A stretch of DNA of 64,000 bases from contig NZ_PIZU01000005.1 in the NCBI RefSeq assembly GCF_002838065.1, positions 107,073-171,072 of the forward strand, given 5' to 3'. The stretch is from Mycobacterium hubeiense (GTDB taxonomy: Bacteria > Actinomycetota > Actinomycetes > Mycobacteriales > Mycobacteriaceae). The notes beneath the pieces were generated by a model, which was not told where the DNA came from, did not search any database, and saw only the letters and a list, made by a program, of their open reading frames with translations. Shown one piece after another: positions 1-7,532 of the stretch (position 1 is its first letter; every line of letters starts with the position of its first letter). A program made the translations under genes and the position numbers.

Positions 1-419
1 CCGCCGCCGCGTGCTCGCACATGGGGGATAACGGCTTTCGTCACCAAGAACACCCCGGTGAGGTTGACGTTCAAACACAGTTGCCAGCGCTTGAGCGGCG
101 TCGACTCGATCGGCCCGAGCCACAACACACCCGCGTTGGCGACCAGGATGTCGATGCCGCCGAACTCCGAAACCGTTGCCGCCACAGCGGCTTCCACCGA
201 CTCCTCACTGGTGACGTCGCACGGCACGGGCAGCGCTCGCCCGCCCGCCGACGTGATCCCGTCGGCGACCGAGAAGATCGTCCCCGGAACCTTGCCCTGT
301 TGCTCGGACCGCGCCGCGACGGCCACCGATGCCCCTTCGGCTGCCAACGCCGACGCGACCGTCGCGCCGATGCCCCGGCTGGCACCGGCGACGAAGGCGA
401 CCTTGCCGGAAAGCGTCAC
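1..419 (-). CDS. SDR family oxidoreductase, N-terminal part (runs off left edge)
   Basis: Short-chain dehydrogenase/reductase; 139 codons are visible and the C-terminal half, including the catalytic Tyr-x3-Lys, lies outside the window. The N-terminal nucleotide-binding motif GASRGIG is at residues 12-18 and NAG at 94-96, both standard for classical NAD(P)-dependent SDRs. The start is a GTG at 419 whose GTGA overlaps the stop codon of the upstream SDR gene, so the two are translationally coupled. Its substrate is unknown. Placement with a second SDR and opposite a thiolase suggests oxidation of a hydroxyacyl-CoA or alcohol intermediate (inference). Confidence 0.85.
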   Translation of the reverse strand, partial: MTLSGKVAFVAGASRGIGATVASALAAEGASVAVAARSEQQGKVPGTIFSVADGITSAGGRALPVPCDVTSEESVEAAVAATVSEFGGIDILVANAGVLWLGPIESTPLKRWQLCLNVNLTGVFLVTKAVIPHVRARGG

Positions 420-1180
420 TTCGGCGGGAACCGCAAAGCTCCGTCCAGGCGGATGATTTCGCCGTTGAGATAGTCGTTTTCGATGATGCTCTGCGCCAGC
501 TGCGCGTACTCCGTCGACCGGCCCATCCGCTTCGGGAACGGCACCTGCGGGCCCCAGTACTGCTCGAGCTGGTCGGCCGCCTTGCCGTAGGCGGGCGTAT
601 TGATGGTGCCCGGCGCGATGGTGACGACGCGGATGCCCAGCGGGGAGAGATCACGCGCCGCGACGAGCGTCATGCCCAGCACCCCACCCTTGGCGGCGGA
701 GTAGGGCAGCTGTCCGATCTGGCCCTCATAGCCCGCGATCGACGCGGTGTTGACGATCACGCCGCGGCCACCCTCCTCGAGCGGCTCGGACTTGGCGATC
801 GCGGCGGCGCTCAACCGCATCACGTTGAAAACCGCGGTGAGGTAGAACTCGATCGTCTTCTTGAAGCCGTCCAGGTCCAGCGGGGAACCATCCTTGCCGA
901 CCAGCCGGCCGCCACTGGCCGGGCCGCCGTGGGTGTCCACCGAGATTCGCAGCGGGCCCAGCGACTCCGCCTCGGCGATCGCCGCGAGCACGGATTCCTC
1001 GGAGGTCGCGTCGGTGCGCACATACCGCACGCCGAGTTCCTTCTCCAGCTCGCCGCCCTTTTCGTCGGCGACGTCGGCGACGACGACCTTGGCACCTGCG
1101 CCGTGCAGTCTGCGAACGGTCGCCTCACCCAGGCCGCCTGCGCCACCGACCACGATCGCGGCGCTACCTGCGATTTGCAT
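416..1180 (-). CDS. SDR family oxidoreductase, 3-hydroxyacyl-CoA dehydrogenase type II-like
   Basis: A 254-residue classical SDR. The coenzyme motif GGAGGLG is at residues 12-18, the catalytic serine is about 147 and YSAAK is at 160-164. The layout (a long insert after the fourth strand, ending in an [14 protein letters not shown] tail) resembles HSD17B10-type 3-hydroxyacyl-CoA dehydrogenases, which suits the thiolase encoded divergently next door. The reading frame stays open another 50 codons upstream, but ATG 1180 is chosen because AAGGGGAA precedes it at good spacing. The intergenic region holds a GAGAAT-N3-ATTCTC palindrome. The precise substrate is inferred only. Confidence 0.88.
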   Translation of the reverse strand: MQIAGSAAIVVGGAGGLGEATVRRLHGAGAKVVVADVADEKGGELEKELGVRYVRTDATSEESVLAAIAEAESLGPLRISVDTHGGPASGGRLVGKDGSPLDLDGFKKTIEFYLTAVFNVMRLSAAAIAKSEPLEEGGRGVIVNTASIAGYEGQIGQLPYSAAKGGVLGMTLVAARDLSPLGIRVVTIAPGTINTPAYGKAADQLEQYWGPQVPFPKRMGRSTEYAQLAQSIIENDYLNGEIIRLDGALRFPPK

Positions 1181-1217
1181 ATGGTTCCCCTTCTTGCAAC
1201 TGGCACTCTCAAACTGA

Positions 1218-1232
1218 GAGAATAGCATTCTC
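1218..1232. promoter_or_regulatory. GAGAAT-AGC-ATTCTC palindromic operator
   Basis: A perfect inverted repeat with 6-bp arms and a 3-bp spacer, between the divergent SDR and thiolase genes, 25 bp before the thiolase start. A second short dyad, CTCTC-N5-GAGAG, overlaps it at about 1206-1220. The same 15-bp pattern recurs before other operons here (10068, 37375, 38230, 46142), which supports a real regulator site rather than chance. Confidence 0.7.
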
Positions 1233-1256
1233 ATACCGGTCGAGACGGAGACACCT

Positions 1257-2396
1257 ATGCCTGAAGCCGTGATCGTCAATGCCCTGCGCACGCCCATCGG
1301 CACCGCCATGAAGGGCACGTTGCGCGACACCGACGCCTACCAGCTGGCCGAGCGTGTGGTGGGTGCCGCGGCGGCCGATCTCGACGGTCAGCCGATCGAC
1401 GACGTCATCCTCGGCGAGGGCCTTTACGGCGGCGGCGTCGTCGCCCGGCACGCGGCGATCACTGCGGGGCTGACGTCGGTCCCGGGCTTGGCTCTGAATC
1501 GGCATTGCGCAGCGGGCCAGGCCGCCGTGCAGGGCGCCGCGGCCAGCATCCGGGCGGGAATGGATCAGTTGATCATCGCCGGCGGGGTGAATTCGGCGTC
1601 GACATCACCGCGGTTCACGCGCCGCATGGGCGAGGACGTCGTCGATTGGTTTCCGCCCACCCATCCCAACCGCCCCGACGCGCCCAACATGGACATGTCG
1701 ATCACGGTCGGCTGGAACGCCGCGGTCAAGGCGGGTGTGAGCCGTCAGGAGATGGACGAGTGGGCGCTGGGCTCGCATCGCAAGGCGATCCAGGCCATCG
1801 ACGAGGGCCGCTTCAAGGAGGAGATCGTCCCGATCGAGACACCGCACGGCCTGTTCGAGGTCGACGAGCATCCACGCCGCGATACCACGCTCGAGAAACT
1901 CGCCGCGCTCAAACCGCTGCATCCGGAGATCGAGGGTTTCTCGATCACCGCGGGCAACGCGTGCGGCGCCAACGACGGTGCCGCCGCGCTGGTCCTCGCC
2001 AGCGACCGGCTCGGCCTACCCGCGCTGGCCACCATCAAAGCGTGGGCGTCGGTCGGCGTCGATCCGGCGTCGACGGGCCTCGCGCCGGTCGAGGCGATTC
2101 CGAAAGCGCTTGCACGGGCGCGTCTTTCGCTGGCCGACGTCGACCTGTTCGAAATCAACGAGGCGTTCGCGTCGATGTGCGTGGCCACCATCAAGCTGCT
2201 CGACATCGATCCGGAGCGCGTGAACGTGAGCGGCAGCGGCTGCTCGCTGGGCCATCCCGTCGCGGCCACCGGTGCCCGCATGCTCGTCACGCTGGTGCAC
2301 GAACTGCGCAGGCGCGGCGGCGGTATCGGCGTCGCAGCGATGTGCGCCGGCGGCGGGATGGGGTCGGCGACGGTCATCGAGGTGCCTGCGCCATAG
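1257..2396 (+). CDS. Thiolase (acetyl-CoA acyltransferase family)
   Basis: A 379-residue thiolase performing the last step of a beta-oxidation cycle: CoA-dependent cleavage of a 3-ketoacyl-CoA. The acylated cysteine is C84 in NRHCAAGQAA. The C-terminal active-site pair is H333 in SLGHPVAATG and C363 in MCAGGGMGS, so all three catalytic residues are present. The start is ATG 1257 after CGGAGACACCT. It diverges from two SDR genes across a palindromic operator and is followed 10 bases later by a MeaB-type GTPase. Chain-length or ring specificity cannot be read from the sequence. Confidence 0.93.
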   Translation: MPEAVIVNALRTPIGTAMKGTLRDTDAYQLAERVVGAAAADLDGQPIDDVILGEGLYGGGVVARHAAITAGLTSVPGLALNRHCAAGQAAVQGAAASIRAGMDQLIIAGGVNSASTSPRFTRRMGEDVVDWFPPTHPNRPDAPNMDMSITVGWNAAVKAGVSRQEMDEWALGSHRKAIQAIDEGRFKEEIVPIETPHGLFEVDEHPRRDTTLEKLAALKPLHPEIEGFSITAGNACGANDGAAALVLASDRLGLPALATIKAWASVGVDPASTGLAPVEAIPKALARARLSLADVDLFEINEAFASMCVATIKLLDIDPERVNVSGSGCSLGHPVAATGARMLVTLVHELRRRGGGIGVAAMCAGGGMGSATVIEVPAP

Positions 2397-2406
2397 GCTG
2401 GGGGCG

Positions 2407-3279
2407 ATGACCATCGATGAGCTCATCGCGGCGGCGCGCGACGGATCCACCCGCGCGGCCGGCCGACTGCTGAGCCTGGTCGAAAGCCCACGCCGCGACG
2501 AGGTACTCGCCGCGCTCGAACCCGCGTCGGCGCGCGTCATCGGGGTGACGGGGCCGCCGGGCGCCGGGAAGTCGACGACGGTCGGGGCGCTGGTCGGGGC
2601 CTATCGCGAACGCGGCCTGCGGGTCGCCGTGCTCGCGGTGGACCCGTCGTCTCCGTACAGCGGCGGGGCGCTGTTGGGTGACCGCATCCGGATGGCCGCG
2701 CACATCAACGATCCGGACGTGCTCATCCGATCGGTGGCCACCCGGGGACACCTGGGTGGGTTGGCCGCCGCCGTGCCCGCGGCGATCCGGCTGCTCGCTG
2801 CCCTGTCGTACGACCTGATCGTGGCGGAGACGGTCGGCGTCGGGCAGTCCGAGATCGAGATTGCCGCCATCGCCGACCCGACCGTCGTCATCCTCAATCC
2901 CGGTGCGGGAGATGCGGTTCAGGCCGCAAAAGCGGGGCTGTTGGAGGTCGCCGACCTCGTCGTCGTCAACAAGGCCGACCGGGAGGGTGCGGACCAGACG
3001 GCGCGCGACCTTCGGGCCGAGACACACGTTCCGGTCCTCAAACTTGTTGCGGCACAAGGGGAGGGCCTGGCGGAGCTGGTCGAGGCCATCGACGCCCACC
3101 ACCGCGCGGACACCCACGACCGGCGCACTGCGCGGGCGCGGGCCCAGATCCTGTCGCTGGCCCAGACCCTGCTGCGCAACCATCCCGAGCTGGACCGGCT
3201 GGCCGCGTCGGTCGCCGAAGGCCGCGACGACCCGTACGGGGCGGCGGAGCAACTGTTCGCCGTACCCGTCGAACCTTAG
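2407..3279 (+). CDS. meaB: MeaB/ArgK-type G3E GTPase (methylmalonyl-CoA mutase chaperone)
   Basis: A 290-residue P-loop GTPase. Walker A GPPGAGKST is at residues 49-57. It is followed by the family-typical DPSSPYSGGALLGDRIRM segment, the ETVGVGQSE switch region and NKAD for guanine recognition. MeaB proteins load and protect adenosylcobalamin-dependent mutases such as methylmalonyl-CoA mutase; no mutase gene is in this window. The frame is open upstream from 2272, but that stretch is out of frame inside the thiolase, and ATG 2407 gives the normal N-terminus. At 290 residues it is slightly shorter than the usual 310-330. Its place suggests the pathway releases propionyl-CoA. Confidence 0.85.
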   Translation: MTIDELIAAARDGSTRAAGRLLSLVESPRRDEVLAALEPASARVIGVTGPPGAGKSTTVGALVGAYRERGLRVAVLAVDPSSPYSGGALLGDRIRMAAHINDPDVLIRSVATRGHLGGLAAAVPAAIRLLAALSYDLIVAETVGVGQSEIEIAAIADPTVVILNPGAGDAVQAAKAGLLEVADLVVVNKADREGADQTARDLRAETHVPVLKLVAAQGEGLAELVEAIDAHHRADTHDRRTARARAQILSLAQTLLRNHPELDRLAASVAEGRDDPYGAAEQLFAVPVEP

Positions 3280-3290
3280 GCTGCGCGGCT

Positions 3291-3404
3291 CTACCCGCAG
3301 AGCAGGCTGGCGATCCCGGCGTCAGGGACGACGTGCGCGATGTCCGGCACGTCGGCGAACGCCTTGTCCGCGGACACGAGCGCGACCGCGCCGGCATTGC
3401 CGGT
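3291..3404 (-). pseudogene. Remnant of a VapC-like PIN-domain protein (C-terminus only)
   Basis: The minus-strand frame just downstream of the TetR gene reads ALVSADKAFADVPDI followed by a short tail and a TAG stop at 3291. This matches the usual end of VapC/PIN-domain toxins, where an LV-(S/T)-x-D segment carries the last acidic residue before a short final strand. No N-terminal PIN domain or antitoxin gene is in frame upstream, because that space is occupied by TetR. I read it as a relic of a lost toxin-antitoxin pair. The match covers only about 35 residues, so it is tentative. Confidence 0.45.
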
Positions 3405-3406
3405 GG

Positions 3407-3988
3407 TCAGGGAAGGCCGAGCATTCGACGTGTCATCTGCTTCAGCTGCACGCGCAGTGTTTCGCCGTCGACGTCGGCGACCAGCGGATGCATCACCGCG
3501 ACGCTGATCGCACTCGACAACACCGCGGCATGCAGTCGAGCCTCGACGCCGGCCTCGGTGCCGAGCAACGTCGCGTAAAGACGTTCGATGAATTGCTGAA
3601 ACGGTTTGTATTCTGCCTGCAGCCGAAGGATGACCGGGTCGAACTGCAAGGCGCTGACAACGCCGCGGCGATCGACGGCCTGGTCGATCATCCTGTCCAG
3701 CAGCACTTCTCGCGCCCGGGGACCGCGTCCCTGTGCCTCGGCGGCTTCGAGTGCCTCTTCGAGCCGGCCCATCTCCCGCTCGGTGAGCGCAATGACGATT
3801 TCTTCCTTCGTCCTGAACTGGCGGTACACCGCCGCCTTCGTCACGCCCATCTCGTCGGCGATCATCTGCAGGGACGTGCCGCTGACGCCGCGCTCGGCGA
3901 TCAACTTCAACGCCGCATTCAGCACCCGCGTCTGCGCGGCGGTCCTGGTGATATCGCTGAACCTGCGGCCTTCCTGCGTGGTGGTCAC
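3407..3988 (-). CDS. TetR family transcriptional regulator
   Basis: A 193-residue TetR-type repressor. The N-terminal helix-turn-helix spans about residues 15-60, with SLQMIADEMGVTKAAVYRQF as the DNA-reading part, followed by a helical ligand domain. The start is GTG 3988; the open frame extends further upstream but runs into the divergent gene. It diverges from the four-gene membrane operon, and the 93-bp gap holds two copies of a GTTGCCGATCGGC(A/T)AC palindrome, the probable autoregulatory operators. Its inducer is unknown. Downstream lies a VapC-like relic. Confidence 0.88.
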   Translation of the reverse strand: MTTTQEGRRFSDITRTAAQTRVLNAALKLIAERGVSGTSLQMIADEMGVTKAAVYRQFRTKEEIVIALTEREMGRLEEALEAAEAQGRGPRAREVLLDRMIDQAVDRRGVVSALQFDPVILRLQAEYKPFQQFIERLYATLLGTEAGVEARLHAAVLSSAISVAVMHPLVADVDGETLRVQLKQMTRRMLGLP

Positions 3989-4009
3989 AGCGACGAGGGT
4001 AGTCGAGTA

Positions 4010-4039
4010 TTGACCGTTTAGTTGCCGATCGGCTACCGT
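4010..4039 (+). promoter_or_regulatory. Putative sigma70-type promoter for the membrane operon
   Basis: TTGACC at 4010-4015 and TACCGT at 4034-4039, with an 18-bp spacer, face the gene starting at 4082. The first operator copy sits between the two hexamers, where a bound TetR would block polymerase. This is a consensus match by eye only. Confidence 0.4.
4021..4036. promoter_or_regulatory. TetR operator copy 1 (imperfect)
   Basis: GTTGCCGATCGGCTAC matches the perfect palindrome at 4043-4060 with one mismatch in the right arm. The centres of the two copies are 23 bp apart, about two helical turns, which would allow two dimers to bind the same face. Confidence 0.65.
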
Positions 4040-4042
4040 GCG

Positions 4043-4060
4043 AGTTGCCGATCGGCAACT
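4043..4060. promoter_or_regulatory. TetR operator copy 2 (perfect 18-bp palindrome)
   Basis: AGTTGCCGATCGGCAACT is a perfect palindrome in the gap between the divergent TetR gene and the membrane operon, just downstream of the suggested promoter. Tandem placement beside a TetR gene makes it the likely binding site of that protein. Confidence 0.75.
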
Positions 4061-4081
4061 AGGCATCGGAAGGGATCGACG

Positions 4082-4789
4082 ATGAGACGAACTGATGGTG
4101 AGTTGATCCTTTTCTGGACGTTGCCGGCGTTGGCGATCATCTGGATCTTGGCGTTCTTCCTGTTTCCCGGCTTCGTGCACCCGATGTCGCCGACCATGTC
4201 CGCCGAGGAGGTCGCCGCGTTCTATCGCGATGAGACCGCGCGGATCCGCTACAGCATGATCTTGTTCAACTGGTTCGGTGTGGGACTGATCCCCACCGTG
4301 ATGCTGTTGGCGATGCAGATCCGCCGGATGGCCCACCGCACACCGATCCTGTCCTACAGCCTGATCGCCTGCGCCGGCGGCCCACCCTCACTTTTCTTGA
4401 TTGCCAACATGTTCTGGCTGCTGGCTGCCTTCCGCCCGGAGCGGGCGCCCGAACTCACGCAGTTGTTCAACGACCTCGCGTGGGTGACGTTCACCATCCT
4501 GGTGCCCTACCTGATCGCTCAATGCCTTCTGCTGGCGCTCGCGATCTACTGGGATCGTCAGGAGCAACCCGTATTCAAGCGGTGGGTGGCCCACTTCAAT
4601 CTGCTCATCGCGGTGGCGCTGATGCCGGCCGCCTTCACCGCGCTGGCGTTCGACGGGCCCCTCGCGTGGGACGGGCTGCTGTCGTTTTGGGTCAAGAACA
4701 TCGCGATCGCCGTATGGATCATTGTGATGGGAATCGTTCTCGGACAGAACATCCGGCGGCAGCGCGCCGAGAATCTGGTCGCCGCATGA
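4082..4789 (+). CDS. Six-TM membrane protein of unknown function (first of a paralogous pair)
   Basis: A 235-residue integral membrane protein that I do not recognise. Six hydrophobic helices can be seen at about residues 8-31, 58-78, 90-115, 128-150, 165-185 and 200-222. Between helices 1 and 2 there is an outer loop reading MSPTMSAEEVAAFYRDE. It aligns along its length with the next gene, notably in the segment VFKRWVAHFNLL versus VFPKWFGYLGLC, so the two arose by duplication. Start ATG 4082 follows GGAAGGGATCGAC. Its ATGA overlaps the next gene. Co-transcription with CoxIII/CoxIV-like subunits suggests a respiratory or redox membrane complex (inference). Confidence 0.8.
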   Translation: MRRTDGELILFWTLPALAIIWILAFFLFPGFVHPMSPTMSAEEVAAFYRDETARIRYSMILFNWFGVGLIPTVMLLAMQIRRMAHRTPILSYSLIACAGGPPSLFLIANMFWLLAAFRPERAPELTQLFNDLAWVTFTILVPYLIAQCLLLALAIYWDRQEQPVFKRWVAHFNLLIAVALMPAAFTALAFDGPLAWDGLLSFWVKNIAIAVWIIVMGIVLGQNIRRQRAENLVAA

Positions 4790-5574
4790 GTACGTCCATC
4801 ACGATGGCGGAGCCACTCGACGAGAGTTCCGCGCTGAGCCGGTTCGCGTGGAACGTCCGCCACCATCCCAAGCGCGAGCTGTGGTTCGCGTGGTGGGTTA
4901 TGGTTATCTTCTACCAGCTCTACGGTGTGCTGTTCTTTCTCGTCACCCGCGTGCAGCCGCCGCCGAGCCCGGCCTGGGACACCCCCGCCGTGGTGGAGTG
5001 GTTGAGCCAGCGCCACACCGGCATCCTCCTCGGGTTCGGTGTCGTGTTCCTCATCTCGGGCTTGTGCGCACCGATGAACGCCCTTCTCGCATACTCGATG
5101 CGGCGCATGTCGGTGAGCCGCATCTTCGCGTACTCGTATCTGGTCATGTATGCGCTCAGCGCCATCCCCGGCATGCTGGTGATGGCGATCGCGATGACGG
5201 TCGCCGCCCTGCGCCCGGATCGCGATCCCCAACTGATCCAGTGGCTCTACGACTTCGCGTTCCTGTCGTTCAGCGGAACCATGGGCGTGTTCATGATCGG
5301 CTCACTGGTGTGGCTGGTGGCGATCCTGCTCGACAAGAACCGGGTGTTTCCGAAGTGGTTCGGCTATCTCGGCCTGTGCAATGCGCTGACGGAGGTTGTC
5401 GTCGCGCCCGCCTGGATCTTTCAGCGTGGCGTCCTCGCCTGGAACGGCGCGATCGCGTGGTGGATCAACATGGTGGTCTTCGTCGTCTACACCGCCGCGT
5501 TCATCGTGCTGCTGCGCAAGATGATCGAGCGTGAGGATTTCGGCACGGGCCCGCTGCCGGAGGCAGTGCGATGA
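4786..5574 (+). CDS. Six-TM membrane protein of unknown function (second of a paralogous pair)
   Basis: A 262-residue membrane protein with six predicted helices and a longer cytoplasmic N-terminus (about 35 residues). It is similar to the preceding protein, including a conserved (F)P-x-W-F-G-Y-L segment before helix 5 and a LAWNGAIAWW segment before helix 6. The start ATG at 4786 overlaps the previous stop by four bases, and its own end overlaps the CoxIII-like gene by four bases, so the operon is tightly coupled. No heme- or metal-binding His pattern is obvious. A role as an anchor or partner of a heteromeric complex is only a guess. Confidence 0.8.
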   Translation: MSTSITMAEPLDESSALSRFAWNVRHHPKRELWFAWWVMVIFYQLYGVLFFLVTRVQPPPSPAWDTPAVVEWLSQRHTGILLGFGVVFLISGLCAPMNALLAYSMRRMSVSRIFAYSYLVMYALSAIPGMLVMAIAMTVAALRPDRDPQLIQWLYDFAFLSFSGTMGVFMIGSLVWLVAILLDKNRVFPKWFGYLGLCNALTEVVVAPAWIFQRGVLAWNGAIAWWINMVVFVVYTAAFIVLLRKMIEREDFGTGPLPEAVR

Positions 5575-6137
5575 CGAACCCCGCTACGACACGGTCGGTG
5601 CCCGGACAGCCGGACATGTGGGTGTTCGTCCTGTTCGAATCACTGCTATTCACCGGATATTTCGGGGTGTACCTGGTGTCCCGCGCGCTGAATCACGAGC
5701 TCTTCCTGCAGTCGCAGGCCGACCTGGATCTGCGCTTTGGGGTCTTCAACACCGTCGCCTTGCTGTTGAGCTCATGGGCGATCGCACGTTGCGTACAGGC
5801 CTCGCGAGCCGGTGATTTCCGGTCCGCCTTGACCAACGCGCATCTGACGATCTTCTTCGGCCTGCTGTTCCTGACGTCCAAGGTGACGGAGTGGATCAAG
5901 GAGATCGCCCTGGGGAACACGTTCACCAGCGACGAGTTCTTCCAGCACTACTACTTCCTGACGTCGATCCACTGCATCCACGTGCTGATCGGCTTCATCG
6001 TGCTGGGCGTCGTCGTGTACCAGTTGTGCAGCCCGGCCCGGCGCTCGCAGCAGTTGGTCGAAACGGGCGCAACCTATTGGCACACCGTTGATTTCCTCTG
6101 GGTCCTGATTTTCGCGTTGCTCTACGTCGTGAGGTGA
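5571..6137 (+). CDS. Cytochrome c oxidase subunit III / NorE-like protein
   Basis: A 188-residue heme-copper oxidase subunit III family protein of the short, five-helix type seen in NorE and some quinol oxidases. Visible family features are MWVFVLFESLLFTGYF at the first helix, a lumenal LTSIHCIHVLIGF segment, and the ending ATYWHTVDFLWVLIFALLYV, which is the usual C-terminal helix signature. Subunit III does not bind heme or copper; it stabilises or activates the catalytic subunit. No catalytic subunit I or NorB gene is in the window, which makes this operon odd. It overlaps the upstream gene by ATGA. Confidence 0.85.
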   Translation: MTNPATTRSVPGQPDMWVFVLFESLLFTGYFGVYLVSRALNHELFLQSQADLDLRFGVFNTVALLLSSWAIARCVQASRAGDFRSALTNAHLTIFFGLLFLTSKVTEWIKEIALGNTFTSDEFFQHYYFLTSIHCIHVLIGFIVLGVVVYQLCSPARRSQQLVETGATYWHTVDFLWVLIFALLYVVR

Positions 6138-6140
6138 GCT

Positions 6141-6437
6141 GTGAGTGTCCTGGCCGGTAAAAGGCTGCTGATCGTCTGGTTGATCCTGACGGCGATGACG
6201 CTCGTCTACGTATGGATGGACGAGGCGGTCGATGAGAACGGGACGCTGCGGGCCAGCACCGTCGTCACCGTCAGCGCCATCGTCATCGCTTTGATCAAGG
6301 TGCGGATCATTTTCCGGGAGTTCATGGAAGTACGCCATGCCCCCGTAGTGCTGTGCCGTCTCACCGACGCGTGGGTGGTGCTCATCGGCGTGGGCTTGTT
6401 GGGCAGTTACTTCGTCGGCTCCGCTGTCGCCGGCTAA
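6141..6437 (+). CDS. Cytochrome c oxidase subunit IV / NorF-like small membrane protein
   Basis: A 98-residue protein with three hydrophobic helices (about residues 6-26, 40-62 and 74-95). It matches the prokaryotic COX4 / NorF pattern, including IALIKVRIIFREFMEVRHAP in the middle, a stretch typical of this family. Start GTG 6141 follows a GAGGTGAGCT Shine-Dalgarno-like stretch three bases after the NorE-like stop. NorE/NorF-type pairs usually accompany a nitric-oxide reductase or oxidase; here the partners are two unknown 6-TM proteins. It is the last gene of the operon, facing the convergent phosphotransferase gene 24 bp away. Confidence 0.78.
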   Translation: MSVLAGKRLLIVWLILTAMTLVYVWMDEAVDENGTLRASTVVTVSAIVIALIKVRIIFREFMEVRHAPVVLCRLTDAWVVLIGVGLLGSYFVGSAVAG

Positions 6438-6461
6438 GCCCATGCTCGCGAGGAGGGCGCC

Positions 6462-7532
6462 CTAGTCGATTGCGTCGAGCGCGGCGGGGGTGTCGAGGTC
6501 GACGTACGCGGTCGCATACCGTTTGGCCAGTGCGACAGCGATATCCGGGCGCTGCCACGCTTCACCCGCACTTGCGGTGGCCAGCCACAGCGCGAGGCCG
6601 TGCGCCACGGAGGCGCGGTAGCGCAGAAGCACCTCGTCGGCCGACGGCCGCTCGTCCGCCGGCAGCCCAAGGGCATCTCTGTAGACCTCTAGCAGTTCGC
6701 GCTCATGGCTGCGTCGATCGGCGACGGTGAGCGCGCCCAGCAGGAAATAGCCGAGGTCAAGTGACCAGTTGCCGCGACGCGCCACCTGCCAATCGAGGAA
6801 CCCGACTTCGTCATTGGGTAGCACGTAGGTGTTGCCGATGTGCGGGTCGCCGTGCAGCAGCGTTTGCGGGGACTTCGTCAACGTGCGGATGTAGCGCGCC
6901 CACAAGCCGTTGAACAGCGATTCGCCTGTCAGCGACGTGATCTCGGGCGTCGCGGCATCGCCGATGGCCGCATATGCCATCTCCAACGGTGCGGCTTCCA
7001 TTCCGGGCCACGGAACGAATGCCTCCAGCCACGCCAGCGCCGGATCGTCACCGCTGCGCTGCCCCCAGAACCGGCCGTGCATGCGCGCCAGTCCCTGCAC
7101 CGCGTTTGCGGCCTGCTCGACGGTCAGCGGTCGGGTGGCATCGCGCGGGTCGGCACCGCGCGCCGTCAGATCCTCCATCACCAGGATGAAATCCTCGGCC
7201 GGCTCGTCGATCACGGCGGCGTACACCATCGGATGCTCGAGGGGCAGCTCCACGCCGGAGTTGAACAGCCGTGGTTCGTGAAACGGCCCGCTGGTCAACC
7301 GGATCAGGTCCCGGTGTGCCGGGTCAACGCCCTTGACGAATACGGTCGCCGGACCGGGGCCCGACGAATAGGTCAACCCCAACCGGGCGCGCCGGTTCGT
7401 CCCGTCGTCACGAAGCTGCACCGTCACAGCGTCGACCACCGCGTCGGGATGGTGCCGCGACAGCGCCGCCGTCATCCATTCCGGTGCCAGGCCGTCCCAC
7501 TCGTTCGGGACCGATAGCTCGAACGTCGTCAT
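6462..7532 (-). CDS. Phosphotransferase (APH / ecdysteroid-kinase-like) family protein
   Basis: A 356-residue protein kinase-like small-molecule phosphotransferase. The catalytic loop HGDPHIGN is at residues 227-234 and the metal-binding DWQ at 247-249, both intact. The N-terminal lobe has VFVKG for the ATP-binding lysine. Such enzymes phosphorylate a hydroxyl group on a small molecule; in catabolic clusters the product may then be eliminated. The ATG at 7532 overlaps the stop of the upstream flavoprotein gene by four bases. The real substrate is unknown. It is distinct from the ACAD10/11-type kinase at 56224. Confidence 0.85.
   Translation of the reverse strand: MTTFELSVPNEWDGLAPEWMTAALSRHHPDAVVDAVTVQLRDDGTNRRARLGLTYSSGPGPATVFVKGVDPAHRDLIRLTSGPFHEPRLFNSGVELPLEHPMVYAAVIDEPAEDFILVMEDLTARGADPRDATRPLTVEQAANAVQGLARMHGRFWGQRSGDDPALAWLEAFVPWPGMEAAPLEMAYAAIGDAATPEITSLTGESLFNGLWARYIRTLTKSPQTLLHGDPHIGNTYVLPNDEVGFLDWQVARRGNWSLDLGYFLLGALTVADRRSHERELLEVYRDALGLPADERPSADEVLLRYRASVAHGLALWLATASAGEAWQRPDIAVALAKRYATAYVDLDTPAALDAID

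Noticed and set aside
2272..2406. Upstream extension of the MeaB gene
   Set aside because: The extra residues lie out of frame inside the thiolase gene and do not resemble the MeaB N-terminus.
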